Assembly (NCBI RefSeq): GCF_000183425.1
Contig: NC_014759.1
Coordinates: 2,573,001 to 2,637,000, forward strand
Reading direction: 5' to 3'
Length of the DNA stretch: 64,000 nt
Source of the DNA: Marivirga tractuosa DSM 4126
GTDB lineage: Bacteria; Bacteroidota; Bacteroidia; Cytophagales; Cyclobacteriaceae
The notes under the pieces are model-generated. The model ran no database searches and was not told the DNA's origin. It was given only the letters and a program-made list of their open reading frames with translations. The first letter of the stretch is position 1. Every line of letters begins with the position of its first letter. The translations under genes were made by a program, and so were the position numbers. Positions 1 through 10,300 of the stretch are shown one piece after another.

Positions 1-997
1 CGGGTATGAAATTGATGATTTTAGCTACGAACCAAAAAGGTAATCCAGCCAAAACTCCAGTGGCTTTAAAAAACAGTTTAAAAACAGATGGTTTTTCAGC
101 GATATAATCCTCTGTCAGATTATTTTTCTTTACTGATTCAAAATATGAGTTAGTATTCTCCTGCAATACAACTGATTTTTGCTCATCATCCTGCAGCTGG
201 TCTGCGATTTTATTTACTAATTCATTTTCTGCATGAACAATAGATCTATTATTCTCGGCCCATTTTAGAGCATAAGGCTTAAGCAGCGTCCGAACTTTTT
301 CCATGAATTCATATTCTGAATGCCACTTGATATCTATCATTTCAGCTGAAATATCTATTCCTATTTTAGCGGTAAATTGCTTTTGAGCTTTGGTCGGATT
401 TTCCTGATATACTTCTTGGAAATCCTTTACTCGAAAAGCCTCACCAAAATGAATATGTAAATCATACCATCTCTTGGGATGATTTGTATAATGCAAACCA
501 AAAGGAGCCACATTCAGGCCTAATTCGAAATTATTCTCTTCTTCTGCTTGAAAAGCAATTCTTGCTGGCCCTTTCTGCATTGACCTCAAAAATCTCTTAA
601 TGGCGTGATTTCCTTCGGGAAAAATTAATAAGGTTTTCCCTTGGTTGAATAAGTCAAAACACTTTTTAAATATTTCATTGTTTTGAGCCACACTTCCCAT
701 ATTGTCTTTCTTTCTGTATATCGGGATCAAGTGAATAATGTCCAATGCAATAGAAGCCCATTTTGATTTGAAAATATCAGCTCTAACCAGAATATTGGGA
801 TTGATATTTTTTGCAACTTTAACTAGAGCCAGACCATCCATAAAAGTGTTTTGATGATTGCTGACAAATAAAGTGGGTTTGCGATCTTTTATTTTATCAT
901 AACCTGTCACTATGATATTTCGATAACTAAAGGACATACTTGCATTTAAGAAAATGCGAAGAATGGCATATATTGAGGACTTTATTATATTGTACAT
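1..997 (-). CDS. Lysophospholipid acyltransferase family protein (PlsC-like), 3' end outside window
   Basis: Reading the minus strand from the ATG at 997 gives an open frame running off the window start, so at least 332 residues are present and the C-terminus is missing. The family transfers acyl chains to glycerol phosphate or related lipids at the inner membrane. Two diagnostic motifs are visible: NHQNTFMD (the NHx4D catalytic motif, around residue 55) and FPEGNHAIKR (the substrate-binding FPEG block, around residue 125). After the acyltransferase core come about 120 polar residues, then a hydrophobic stretch (GVLAGLPFWFVAKIINFIP) at the window edge, as in longer Bacteroidota homologues with C-terminal membrane helices. 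An internal ATG at 937 is a less likely start because the first residues (YNIIKSSIYAILRIF) resemble the family's N-terminal helix. The specific acceptor cannot be told. Confidence 0.85.
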   Translation of the reverse strand, partial: MYNIIKSSIYAILRIFLNASMSFSYRNIIVTGYDKIKDRKPTLFVSNHQNTFMDGLALVKVAKNINPNILVRADIFKSKWASIALDIIHLIPIYRKKDNMGSVAQNNEIFKKCFDLFNQGKTLLIFPEGNHAIKRFLRSMQKGPARIAFQAEEENNFELGLNVAPFGLHYTNHPKRWYDLHIHFGEAFRVKDFQEVYQENPTKAQKQFTAKIGIDISAEMIDIKWHSEYEFMEKVRTLLKPYALKWAENNRSIVHAENELVNKIADQLQDDEQKSVVLQENTNSYFESVKKNNLTEDYIAEKPSVFKLFFKATGVLAGLPFWFVAKIINFIP

Positions 998-1175
998 TAG
1001 GCAAAGTAAAACTTAAAGCCACAAATATAATGATTTTAGGCAGTGTTCAATATGAAAATTATGCGTCCGATTATGAACACTTTAAAAGATTGAAACCGCA
1101 TTTAAAGCTTACTGGAGCTATATTTGCTATTTGGCATTCATATTGAGTTAATTTTTTAAATAAGAAAATAAAAAA

Positions 1176-1379
1176 ATGGAAAAGAATTTAGAAAGAACAA
1201 GAGAAAGAGTTTTTGCCGGTGTTTGCGGAGGAATAGCAAAATATTTTGGCTGGGATGCAGGTAAAGTTCGTCTGCTTTATGTATTGATATCAATTCTTAG
1301 CGCAGCATTTCCTGGTATATTAGTTTATATAATACTGTGGTTTGTGATGCCAGAAGAGAAATTGAGTTGGAAAAGGTAA
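1176..1379 (+). CDS. PspC domain small membrane protein
   Basis: A 67-residue protein that is essentially one PspC domain: a basic N-terminus (ERTRERVFAGVCGGIAKYFGW) followed by one transmembrane segment (about residues 32-57) ending in the typical W-[FV]-x-x-P pattern (LWFVMPEE). PspC-domain proteins sit in the inner membrane and in enterobacteria belong to the phage-shock envelope stress response; no pspA or pspB is nearby, so the role here is not shown. The A-rich leader before the ATG is usual for Bacteroidota, which seldom use strong Shine-Dalgarno sites. The gene ends 6 bp from the convergent DUF4783 gene. Confidence 0.85.
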   Translation: MEKNLERTRERVFAGVCGGIAKYFGWDAGKVRLLYVLISILSAAFPGILVYIILWFVMPEEKLSWKR

Positions 1380-1385
1380 GCTGAG

Positions 1386-1790
1386 TTACTCCTTAGAAAA
1401 ATCTATTATATATATTTTTTCTTTGCCATTAATTTTTTTTGCTCTTATTAGAACAAGATAAGTGCCTTCGGAATGGACATAATTTCCTATTGCGTAGTTC
1501 AACCCTTCGGGCGAACTTCCTTGATGAGCATATTCAAAACTAATGGGTTCATGCTTTTTGAAAAACTCTTTTAGATATATTTCAGCATGTACATTGCTAT
1601 AATTTCCTGATTCTCCATTGATGTTCAGCTCAATATTATCATGGAAATGTTGAGATAATTCTTTTGAGCTCCCTGCTTTTAGTGCAGATCTAACATCAGC
1701 AAAAAGAGATTCACTTTGTGCATGACTATTACTCAAGCAGAAACCTGAAATAATAATTATTAAGAAATATTTAATAGCAAATTCCTTCAT
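1386..1790 (-). CDS. DUF4783 family secreted protein
   Basis: A 134-residue protein with a clear signal peptide (about residues 1-24, cleaved after SHA). The mature part (SLFADVRSALKAGSSKELS, then short strands around GNYSNVHAEIYLKEFF) matches DUF4783, a small Bacteroidota family with an NTF2/cystatin-like fold and unknown function. Homologues are exported and have no known enzyme activity. The gene is convergent with the pspC-like gene and stands apart from the next minus-strand gene by about 170 bp, so it is probably monocistronic. The family assignment comes from remembered sequence pattern; the function is unknown. Confidence 0.75.
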   Translation of the reverse strand: MKEFAIKYFLIIIISGFCLSNSHAQSESLFADVRSALKAGSSKELSQHFHDNIELNINGESGNYSNVHAEIYLKEFFKKHEPISFEYAHQGSSPEGLNYAIGNYVHSEGTYLVLIRAKKINGKEKIYIIDFSKE

Positions 1791-1964
1791 TAGGATTTTA
1801 ATTCAATTTAAATAGGTCAATAAGCTAAAATTATGCCATACATTGCATATAGTACTTTTATTTCTCTTTATTCAATAGATAATTATAATATTTACACAAA
1901 ATAGCATAATGGAATTGAGTATGCAAAAAGCATTCATTTATTTTACCTATAAACCGGATTAAAT

Positions 1965-2567
1965 TTATTTACTTCTAATATCTAGCATTTTACCAATTAA
2001 TATTCCTTTGTTTTCCTTAAAAGAAACCTCTTCATCACTAACTTTTTTCACACCTTCGATAGTGAAAAATGCTTTTGGATTATATTCATGAATTTTAGGA
2101 ATCAGTTCTTTTAAAGTGTTTCTTTTCACTACAGTAAAAATAATATTTACTTTTCCATCATTTCCAGTAGCATCAATGTTTGAATACCTATGGTTCTTTC
2201 TTTCAAGATAATCAATTAAATCATTGGCAGGTAATGCAGTAATGACTCTTACCACTACTCTTCCGATTGCCATTTTCTCTTCTAAGATGATACCTACATA
2301 GGTTCCAAAGGCATAGCCTAATGCGTAAGAGATATAACTCACCGGATTATCAATATGCTGAAAAATCTGACCTATAGCCAACAACCATATCAAAGACTCG
2401 AAAAAACCTAAGAGAGGAGCCAGTCCTTTTTTACCTTGCATTACCAATATTACTCTTATGGTTCCTATGGAAACATCCGCAACCCTTGCCAAAAAGATCA
2501 ATAATGGTAGAATTACAAACGCAAATATATTATTGGTGAACCCCAATTCTTGAAAAAACTCTTGCAT
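1965..2567 (-). CDS. DUF2179/DUF5698 membrane protein (UPF0316-like)
   Basis: A 200-residue inner-membrane protein. Three hydrophobic segments lie at about residues 13-32, 50-70 and 75-95 (IFAFVILPLLIFLARVADVS is the family's characteristic first helix with the ARxxDVS pattern). A soluble DUF2179 domain of about 90 residues follows (VVVRVITALPANDLIDYLER to the C-terminus), which in related proteins folds as a small ferredoxin-like domain. The length matches the UPF0316 family. The function is unknown; related YitT proteins are suspected transporters. No partner gene is adjacent. Confidence 0.8.
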   Translation of the reverse strand: MQEFFQELGFTNNIFAFVILPLLIFLARVADVSIGTIRVILVMQGKKGLAPLLGFFESLIWLLAIGQIFQHIDNPVSYISYALGYAFGTYVGIILEEKMAIGRVVVRVITALPANDLIDYLERKNHRYSNIDATGNDGKVNIIFTVVKRNTLKELIPKIHEYNPKAFFTIEGVKKVSDEEVSFKENKGILIGKMLDIRSK

Positions 2568-3003
2568 AAATATCTATTTTGGAGAGAAACCTAAATATCT
2601 GAAAATTATTCCAGTTGGAAAAATGGATTGATTTCCATTGAGATATTACTAAATAGGTATCTACTGTATGGCTTAAATGTTTGTAGTAAGCTTTGACAAT
2701 TTTTTATCGGAATGTTGCGCTGTCATTTCATTTCTCAGCTAGACGATTCCAAGCATACTAATTTCCTTCTCAGTTTCAATGACTTTAAAGATACGAGCTG
2801 GTAAGCTCATTCCACTACTCACTTAGCCACTAGCGAAATTCACTACTTTTACAATATGAGCCGGAATCTAAATCTATAAACGTTAAGAAGAGCCAGCTCC
2901 GTATAAACTAGCCATCCTGCTATTAATCTGGATATAAATCAAAAGAGGCTATCAAAATTGAATTTGACAGCCTCTTCTTAAAGACAATTAAAACGAATAT
3001 AAA
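2568..3003. other. Intergenic stretch, no gene seen
   Basis: These 436 bp contain no credible reading frame on either strand. The only structure I can support is the gldJ terminator hairpin at 2943-2976. The rest is AT-rich sequence with no visible repeat, RNA gene or recognisable promoter. Confidence 0.6.
2943..2976 (-). terminator. Intrinsic terminator of gldJ
   Basis: The arms AAGAGGCTATCAAA and TTTGACAGCCTCTT form a 14-bp stem with a single G-T type mismatch around a short AT loop. On the minus strand the hairpin lies 28 bp past the gldJ stop codon and is followed by TTTTGATTT, the layout of a rho-independent terminator. Confidence 0.8.
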
Positions 3004-4209
3004 TTATTTATTTCCACCAGCCCTAATCATGGCACAACGGAAACCGATGGTAGCAGTAGATGAATCTTGTTCGATGAATCTTCTTGTTCCCGGAGACAAC
3101 CAATAAGCAACATCTGCCCAAGATCCTCCTTTGTAAACTCTGATATTGTCATTGATCAAAGAATTAATCGAATTGGGATCTCTAGCACCATTATCATAAT
3201 TGTTTTGAGGATCTAAAGTTCCATCTCTTCTAACTGGGTTCAAATCTTCGAAATCTTGGAATGACAATGGACGATATAAATCCCAAACCCATTCATTCAC
3301 ATTTCCAGCCATGTTGTATAGGCCATAATCATTTGGAGGGAAATTATAAATGTAGTCAGTAATAAAAGCACCATCGTTTAATTTTCCTGCAATACCACCA
3401 TAGTCACCACGACCTCTTTTAAAATTAGCAAGGAAGTATCCCATTTCTTTTCCGTACGGGTTTCTTAAAGAATGTCCATCCCAAGGATAAATTCTTTTAT
3501 AAAGCTGCACTTCATCAACCCACTGTGTACCAATTAAAGCAGTTGCAGCATATTCCCACTCCGCCTCAGTTGGCAAACGATAATCAGGCAAAACGACTCC
3601 TGTTTCTAAAGGTATTCTACCTCCTGATTCGGCAGGAACTTCAATTCCAGCTTCTTCAGCTAATTTATAATTCACCATTATAGATCTCCACTTGGCATAT
3701 TCATTAGCCTGCTCCCAATTCACCCCTACAACAGGATGGTATCGGAAACCTGGATATCTCAAATAATGATCTACGTAAGGATCGTTATAAGCTAGTTTTC
3801 TCGCCCACACAGTAGTGTCAGGGTGAACAGACTCATAATAATCTCGAGAAGAATCTAATTTAACGTAATGCAAGAACTCAAGCCAGTGGATGTTGGCTAC
3901 CTCCGTTTCGTCCATGTAAAAGGAAGAAACTGTTACCGTTCTTTCAATATTATCTCTAGTATGAAGAATATCTTCTTCAAATGAACCTAGTACGGTTCTA
4001 CCCCCTTCAATGTAAACTAAGTTAGGTCCATCAGGTTGTCCGCGAAACTCAGCCACCTGAAAGCCTTCCTCGCTATTATATTCTAAACCTGTTGTCGTAC
4101 TCAATACTCCCGGCCCTTTGGCTGTTGGGTTGCCACTACCGCATGCAAACAATAAACCTATTGCTAATGCAAGCATGGCATTTTGGATTTTAAACACAAA
4201 CTTTTTCAT
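3004..4209 (-). CDS. gldJ: Gliding motility / T9SS lipoprotein GldJ
   Basis: A 401-residue lipoprotein with a formylglycine-generating-enzyme-like (SUMF1/FGE) fold. The signal peptide ends in the lipobox LFAC, so Cys22 would be lipidated. Blocks match GldJ rather than GldK: TGLEYNSEEGFQV near the N-terminus, SSFYMDETEVAN around residue 98, LANFKRGRGDYGGIAGK, and NDYGLYNMAGNVNEWVWDLY followed by LNPVRRDG. GldJ is an outer-membrane-associated lipoprotein needed for gliding and stability of the GldK/L/M/N type IX secretion motor in Flavobacterium johnsoniae; it is not expected to be an active FGE. Its presence fits the two T9SS cargo proteins in this window. The gene has its own terminator downstream and no operon partner. 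Confidence 0.88.
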   Translation of the reverse strand: MKKFVFKIQNAMLALAIGLLFACGSGNPTAKGPGVLSTTTGLEYNSEEGFQVAEFRGQPDGPNLVYIEGGRTVLGSFEEDILHTRDNIERTVTVSSFYMDETEVANIHWLEFLHYVKLDSSRDYYESVHPDTTVWARKLAYNDPYVDHYLRYPGFRYHPVVGVNWEQANEYAKWRSIMVNYKLAEEAGIEVPAESGGRIPLETGVVLPDYRLPTEAEWEYAATALIGTQWVDEVQLYKRIYPWDGHSLRNPYGKEMGYFLANFKRGRGDYGGIAGKLNDGAFITDYIYNFPPNDYGLYNMAGNVNEWVWDLYRPLSFQDFEDLNPVRRDGTLDPQNNYDNGARDPNSINSLINDNIRVYKGGSWADVAYWLSPGTRRFIEQDSSTATIGFRCAMIRAGGNK

Positions 4210-4414
4210 ATCCTGTTATTGTATTCGTTTAATATACACTGTTTAATCACTTATATATCAATGCAATATATAAATTATTGGTAAATATAAGCTTACCAAA
4301 CACTAAATTCAACTATTAAAATGAAATTTTAAAGTATTTTAGTACAAATTCGACCAATATGTAATAATTTTAAATCAGTTACAGTAAAACGTCTGTCGGA
4401 TTTGCTTTATTGTT

Positions 4415-5437
4415 TCACTCTTCAGCCCAAACTTTAGTGCCTTCAGTACAATTTGTACAAATATCGATCTCAGTTCTCGATTTTAAAAGTTTATTTCTAA
4501 AATCTTCGTATAGCTTGCCTTCCCATATTGATTTAAAACTCGCTTGGTTTAAGTTTCCCAATTGATGACTGGCATCTTTGTCGAAACAACAAGGCACCAC
4601 CCTACCGTCCCAAGTTACTACACAACTATGCCACATTTTCCAACATTGGTTTAATAGCTTATTTTTGATGGCATATATTCCATTCTCCAATTTTCTATAC
4701 CTGCTATATTTGGGATTATTGGGTATTAATGGAGAACCATTTTTGTAATCATAGATTTGCGCTGTTTTTAACTTCACCTCATCCACGCCCAGTTCATCAG
4801 CTAATTTATAGATTTGAGGAATATCTTGCTCGTTAGGCTTTACCACCAAAAACTGAAAAATAATATGGGGCGTACCGGATTTCAACTCTTTCTTCCATTT
4901 GACCACATTTCTTGTGCCTTCCAATACTTTTTCAAGCTTCCCTCCGATTCTATAGGATTCATAAGTCTCTTGGGTTGCTCCATCAATAGATATGATTAAC
5001 CGATCCAAACCACTTTCAACCGTCTTTTTAGCTATCTCATCATCTAAAAAATGGGCATTGGTTGAAGTAGCGGTATAAATATTGTGTTTGGAGGCGATTT
5101 TTACTAAATCCAGAAAATTTTTATTGACATAGGGCTCTCCTTGAAAATAGAACAGCATATAAATTAAGTGTTCCTTGAGCTGCACTAACATATTTTCAAA
5201 GGTTTCGGCTTTCAACATCCCAACTGGGCGAGAAAAAGACCGGAGCCCACTGGGACATTCTGGACAGCTTAAATTGCAGGAAGTAGTCGGCTCAATGGCA
5301 ATAGAAATGGGCTTTCCTTTTAATTTGGAATAGCCAGCATTTTTGGATTGATGATAGCTCCACCATAACAAAAAGCTATTCAGGGCTTTTTTAAATGTTA
5401 TCTTTTTCAGTAGATTAAGGCTATCTTTATAATGCAT
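4415..5437 (-). CDS. Radical SAM protein with SPASM domain
   Basis: A 340-residue cytosolic iron-sulfur enzyme. The radical SAM cluster motif CNLSCPEC (CxxxCxxC) lies near residue 54, followed by YFQGEPYVNKNF (the GGEP-like SAM-binding motif) and SIDGATQETYESYR, the usual beta-strand pattern of this branch. The C-terminal SPASM region holds extra cysteines (CWKMWHSCVVTWDGRVVPCC, then ICTNC) that would bind auxiliary clusters. Such proteins modify peptides or small molecules; no precursor peptide or partner enzyme is nearby, so the substrate cannot be named. It is divergent from the DUF4230 gene with 44 bp between them, which must hold both promoters. Confidence 0.85.
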   Translation of the reverse strand: MHYKDSLNLLKKITFKKALNSFLLWWSYHQSKNAGYSKLKGKPISIAIEPTTSCNLSCPECPSGLRSFSRPVGMLKAETFENMLVQLKEHLIYMLFYFQGEPYVNKNFLDLVKIASKHNIYTATSTNAHFLDDEIAKKTVESGLDRLIISIDGATQETYESYRIGGKLEKVLEGTRNVVKWKKELKSGTPHIIFQFLVVKPNEQDIPQIYKLADELGVDEVKLKTAQIYDYKNGSPLIPNNPKYSRYRKLENGIYAIKNKLLNQCWKMWHSCVVTWDGRVVPCCFDKDASHQLGNLNQASFKSIWEGKLYEDFRNKLLKSRTEIDICTNCTEGTKVWAEE

Positions 5438-5481
5438 AAATATTTTATTGCTTAACGCAAAAACGAACTTAATAAATCCTC

Positions 5482-6129
5482 ATGAACTTTAAAGCAATCA
5501 TTCGATTAATTCCATGGATTATTGTGCTTGTTCTTCTAGTTTTTCTTTGGCTTAGAAGATTAGGGAACTACACAACACCAGAGCGCACCGAATTTGAGAG
5601 CACTTTAGTATTGCAAGAAATTGAAAAGTTGGGCAAATTGGAACTAGTAAAATATAATTATAAGGAAGTAGTGGAGATGGAAAACGTAGCCAAACGATAC
5701 TTAGATTTGGGCTACTTTTATATTCCAGGTGGACAAGATCAAAAGGCTATACTAATTGCGCAAGGGGAAGCAGTTGCATGCATTGATTTGCAAAAGATCA
5801 AAAAAGAAGATATTGAATTAAGGCAAGATACTTTGTACGTAAATCTACCTCAACCTGAAATCTGTTATTATAAGGTCAATTTAGAAAACAGTAAGTTTTA
5901 TGACCTAAAAACCAGCAAGGACCAGAAGAAAGCTGGCGAATTCGTGGATGAGGTTTATGCTAAAGCTGAAGCCCAAATAAGGGAAGCAGCTGTGCAATCA
6001 GGAATATTGGCAGACGCCAAAACAATGAGCAATAGTGTACTGAAACCTTTTCTAGAAAACATTACTGGGGTAACCGTAATACTTAATTTTTCTGAGCAAC
6101 CAAATCCTATTCAGTTTGAAGTGGATTGA
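5482..6129 (+). CDS. DUF4230 domain protein, membrane-anchored
   Basis: A 215-residue protein with one N-terminal transmembrane segment (IIRLIPWIIVLVLLVFLWLR, residues 5-24) followed by an exported domain. The pattern with VLQEIEKLGKLELVKYNYKEVVE and AIACIDLQKI-like strands (here EAVACIDLQKIKKEDIEL) is typical of DUF4230, a family common in Bacteroidota and Firmicutes with unknown function. The last residues (GVTVILNFSE) form the usual closing strand. The gene is followed by a strong bidirectional hairpin and converges on the AIM24 gene. Confidence 0.8.
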   Translation: MNFKAIIRLIPWIIVLVLLVFLWLRRLGNYTTPERTEFESTLVLQEIEKLGKLELVKYNYKEVVEMENVAKRYLDLGYFYIPGGQDQKAILIAQGEAVACIDLQKIKKEDIELRQDTLYVNLPQPEICYYKVNLENSKFYDLKTSKDQKKAGEFVDEVYAKAEAQIREAAVQSGILADAKTMSNSVLKPFLENITGVTVILNFSEQPNPIQFEVD

Positions 6130-6134
6130 ATTGG

Positions 6135-6168
6135 ATTGTAGATGCAGTGTATATCCTGCATCTACAAT
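6135..6168. terminator. Bidirectional hairpin terminator between convergent genes
   Basis: A perfect 13-bp stem (ATTGTAGATGCAG paired with CTGCATCTACAAT) around an 8-base loop sits in the 45-bp gap between the convergent DUF4230 and AIM24 genes. There is little T-tract, but the position and stability argue for a shared terminator. Confidence 0.65.
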
Positions 6169-6174
6169 GTAAAT

Positions 6175-6951
6175 CTACCTCTCCAAAAATTCCCCTAGCA
6201 ATGAACCCCCTTCTTTTCTGGAATTTTTACTGTAGGGTGCAATTGCCTGAATTAATTTTCTAATTGGCATCGATTGCAACCATACTTTTCCAGTACCTCG
6301 TAATGTAGCTAAGAATATTCCTTCTCCACCAAATAGCATAGATTTGATTCCTCCACTTGTTTGAATATCAAAGTCTAAAGAAGATTCATAAGCCACTACA
6401 CAGCCTGTATCCACCTTTAGTGTTTCATTATTTAACTGCTTCTCAATAACTGTCCCTCCCGCATGTACAAAAGCTCTTCCATTTCCTTGGAGTTTTTGCA
6501 TAATAAAGCCTTCTCCACCTAATAGACCAGAACCAATTTTCTTATTTAAAGTGATAGAAACTTTAGTACCCATAGCAGCGCATAAAAAGCCATCTTTTTG
6601 TACAATTACTTCATTATTGTAGTGGTCTTTCAAATCCAATGCAATTACAGTTCCTGGGTATGGACCCGAAAAAGCTACATGTGCTTTCCCTTGTCCTTGG
6701 TGTGTGAAATGCGTCATAAACAATGACTCCCCAGTGAAAATCCTGCTTCCAGCAGACATTAATTTCCCCAGAAAGCCTTCATTGGGATTAGAGCCATCAC
6801 CCATTTTCGTTTCGAATAAAATCGAATCATCCATGTAAACCATAGCGCCTGCTTCTGCTATTACGGTTTCTTGAGGATCTAGCTCAATTTCTACTAATTG
6901 AACTCCATCTCCTAAAATCTTATAATCTACTTCATGTGATTGTGCATGCAT
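6175..6951 (-). CDS. AIM24 / TIGR00266 family protein
   Basis: A 258-residue protein of the AIM24 family, a beta-rich fold related to the TRAP-like double-stranded beta-helix. Recognisable blocks are VEIELDPQETVIAEAGAMVYMDD, the glycine-rich SAGSRIFTGESLFMTHFTHQG, and GSGLLGGEGFIMQKLQGNGRAFVHAGGTVIEK, which is very conserved in this family. The length is normal. No signal peptide is present, so it is probably cytosolic. Bacterial members have no firmly established role; the yeast homologue is mitochondrial. It converges on DUF4230 and is not linked to other genes. Confidence 0.85.
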   Translation of the reverse strand: MHAQSHEVDYKILGDGVQLVEIELDPQETVIAEAGAMVYMDDSILFETKMGDGSNPNEGFLGKLMSAGSRIFTGESLFMTHFTHQGQGKAHVAFSGPYPGTVIALDLKDHYNNEVIVQKDGFLCAAMGTKVSITLNKKIGSGLLGGEGFIMQKLQGNGRAFVHAGGTVIEKQLNNETLKVDTGCVVAYESSLDFDIQTSGGIKSMLFGGEGIFLATLRGTGKVWLQSMPIRKLIQAIAPYSKNSRKEGGSLLGEFLER

Positions 6952-7381
6952 AATTTTTAAAGTTTATCAGGCTAAAATACTAAAATAGTAACTATTCAGC
7001 TACATTTATAATATAATCACTTACCATTTCTTGTACAACTACGATTTTTTAAGGTGCTTTCGTCTTAAAGTTTCATTGAGATCTAATGGGCTACTCTACG
7101 CGTAAGATCGGTTGAAAACACTCACCCCCCCTGCGAGTCCTAAATAAGTATAGATTCAAACGATATTATGAAGGACTGTAAACATACTAGACTTTTTAAC
7201 CTGAGTTCGACATTAATTTGGAAATTCAGATTTTTAAGTGGACCCTAACTCAAGGGCATTAAGAGTGCTACAGCTATAAGCTTGCTTGTTGGAAGAAAAA
7301 GTCCAGATTTCAGGAAGTTAAAACTGATCTCTAAAATCTAGACTGATTAATGTTTGACAAATTAGCAATTCGCAATTTCAT
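6952..7381. other. Intergenic stretch, no gene seen
   Basis: About 430 bp between the AIM24 gene and the 3' end of the giant surface-protein gene. I find no convincing reading frame and no strong terminator hairpin for the long operon that ends at 7382. A C-run (CACCCCCCCTGCG near 7125) is the only compositional oddity. Confidence 0.5.
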
Positions 7382-10300
7382 TTAATTGGTGACTGCAAAT
7401 TTCATCATTTTACGCTCTCCATTTTGGTTGGTGAGGATTAGATTATACATTCCTGTTTTTAAAGAAGATGTTTTCATTTCATAATAGCGCTGGCTTTGCA
7501 ACAGGCTAAATTCTATGATAGTTTTTCCAGTTACATCAATCACTTTAGCTTTAACCTCCTCTTGAAGTGGGCTATCTAATTGAATCTTCAAAAAGTCATG
7601 TGCCGGATTTGGATATAGTTCTATATTTAAGGCCCCTAATTCTTTATTCAATGCAGTAACATTTGATAAAGAAAGCAATGGCAAATCCCCTAAGTAAGCT
7701 GACTGAATTACTGCTTTTGTGTTAATATTTTGCAAAAATGCCACTACCGCCAAAGGATTTTCATCCGCACTGCTACTCGCTTTGAAGGTAACCGTTTGCT
7801 GTCCACTAGTACCGGAAACCTTTGCACCACCATTTCCTGGTAATAATTTGCGTAAAACATTATGGTAGGTAATGCCTTCTTCAGTGCCTTGCTCACCTCC
7901 AATAATTTCTTTTTGAAGAACTGCGATGAATAAATTCACATTTTCTCCTACTGGTTCGACAGAATTGAATTTAGCCACTATTTCTAGCTCACTCTCATTA
8001 ATTTTAGATGCCTCCACATCTATACTTGAGATACTACTAAATAATCGAGCTCGGCTTAACTCATTTATTCCAAAATCACTATCTCCATCTTCACCGGCAA
8101 ATGAAAAATCATTTATTGCTCCATCAATTGCAAATTGATCCTCGAAAGAATAAGCCTCATAATAGTAAATTCTTGACAGCATCGAAGAGGATGCTTGCTT
8201 ATAGAGCGGATCGTTTTCATTAATTCTGTAGTTGATCCAAGCAAAATTACCTACGTCATTAAATACAGAATTGATAGTTTCCATTTCCTGAGGATCAGCA
8301 CTACTTTCAAAATCACCAAAATATTCAACCAATACATTTCTATTTAGGCTTTCAATCTTAAAATTATCAAAAGCAGCTCCATCCCTGTTCCCAAATTCAC
8401 TTTCACTTAAAGTAGATTTAAATTGGAATCTGAATATTAAATTTTCGCTTCCGTCTAAAGCTTCCAATGAGTGCTTAGCATTAACAGGGACAATGCTTTC
8501 AGCATCATTCTCTTCAGACCATCCCACAAATAAGCCATTATTATTAATCCCATCAAGGTTGATGGTTCCAGGTTGAGATTCAATTCGGTCATCATTATAC
8601 CATTGCAATCCTGAAGAAACATCTCCCAAGAGACGCCATTCCTTCTCAGGATCTTCAATCACTTTTCCATCAGTAGAATATTCTAAAATCAGGCCGTCAT
8701 CCCCTTCCGCCATATTCTGCCAAAGATCAAAACTCACCACAGGGCGATCAATATTACTGATATCCATAGAAGGGGAATAAACATAAGAAACTACTCCGGA
8801 TTCGTAAGAGCCTTCAGCATTAGTGATCCATAGGTGTTCGTTAGATTCAATGTTGGATTCTCCAGATGGTATAGCAAAATCCCACAGCCTTTTTTCAGTA
8901 TTAGCTGTATTCCTTTTAAAGCCATTACTTACCCAGCCCTCCGATGATGTATCAAAATTAAAAACATAGCGATCTGCTACCGTTTCCTCGGGTAGAATAA
9001 CTATCTCTTTACTTACTTCAGCTGAACAACTCTTTAGGCTAGAAACATTGAAATTAACTCTGTATCGTCCTGCACCATAGCTATTGAAATCTACTGCTAT
9101 GGTAGAATCATTAACTTTAGTAAAAGCATCCGCCCCAACTAATTGCTCTACCTCACCACTAATATTAGTAATTGTCCATTCAGTAGAAGCTAATGCAGCT
9201 TGATTAGGTTTGCCTGTAAAAATAATAGGCTCTTGCCCAAAAGTAGATTTGTTCCAGTCAAAATCAGGATTGTCAATTTTTCTAAAGGTAACTTCAGTAG
9301 CATTACTAACACACGGCACTTCTTCCTCTCCTTCACTATCAACATTTCTTCGGATAACATTGAAAGTTATTTCATCTACTGTAGTGAAGAAATCTGGGGT
9401 TGGCGAATAGCTTCTACCTTGATGAATTGGCTCGGCATTAAAATCAGTTCCCGTAAACCACAATAATTCCTCATTAGCTTTATCCCCATCATAATTTTCT
9501 ACTATGGCTGTATCCATTACACCATCCACAAAACATAAATCTGTTGAATTAACAACGGGTTTAGAGGGCTGTCTCCATACTAGAAAATTATATTCTCTTG
9601 AGTTCTCACAAGAATTACCATCTTGGTAAGTATAGTTTATAAAAATCCTAATGGAGTCTTCACCATTATCAACAAGATAAGCTAACAATGGTGCCGGGTC
9701 AAATTCAAAACCATCTAAACTGTCACCAATGACAAGGCTATCAGGCAATCCTTCATTAATCAACTGAAAGGAATAGTTATTTCCGGTAATACCAATTGGT
9801 TCAAACTCAATTTTTTCATCATAGGTACATATACCGGCTTCAATATCATCTATTTCTAATACTGGTAAAGGATTTACAATTACGATTTGCTCTCCCACAT
9901 TGTCAGCATTATTTGAAGCATCATTTGGATCTTCAATAGAATAGGTAATGGAAATTACACTTGGATTTTCAGAGTTAGGATTACTTTCATAAGCAGTTTC
10001 TGGGTCAAAAATCGCTCTTAAAACAGAGATTGTATCATTTCCTACCACGACATCTGTATAGCCAATTTCCGTAATACCTGGTCCATTTATGGCACTTACT
10101 ATAAACCCATCAGGAACAATAGCATTATCAACGCTTATGGTGTCGGCTGCATCCAATTGACAGTATTCTTCCGCCAAGGCAGGGAAAATTCTTTCGGCAT
10201 CAAACACATTAAATGCTATTGTATCGGTAGCAGAACAACCAAATTCGTTTGTAAAAGTAAAAAATACTTCATGCACATCTTCCTCGTCCGTGATATCAGT

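Noticed and set aside
940..1146. Plus-strand 68-codon frame
   Set aside because: It overlaps the start of the minus-strand acyltransferase, whose motifs are clear, and its product has no recognisable pattern.
3004..4209. Calling the FGE-like lipoprotein an active sulfatase-modifying enzyme
   Set aside because: Its sequence blocks fit GldJ, it is a lipoprotein, and no sulfatase gene is near.
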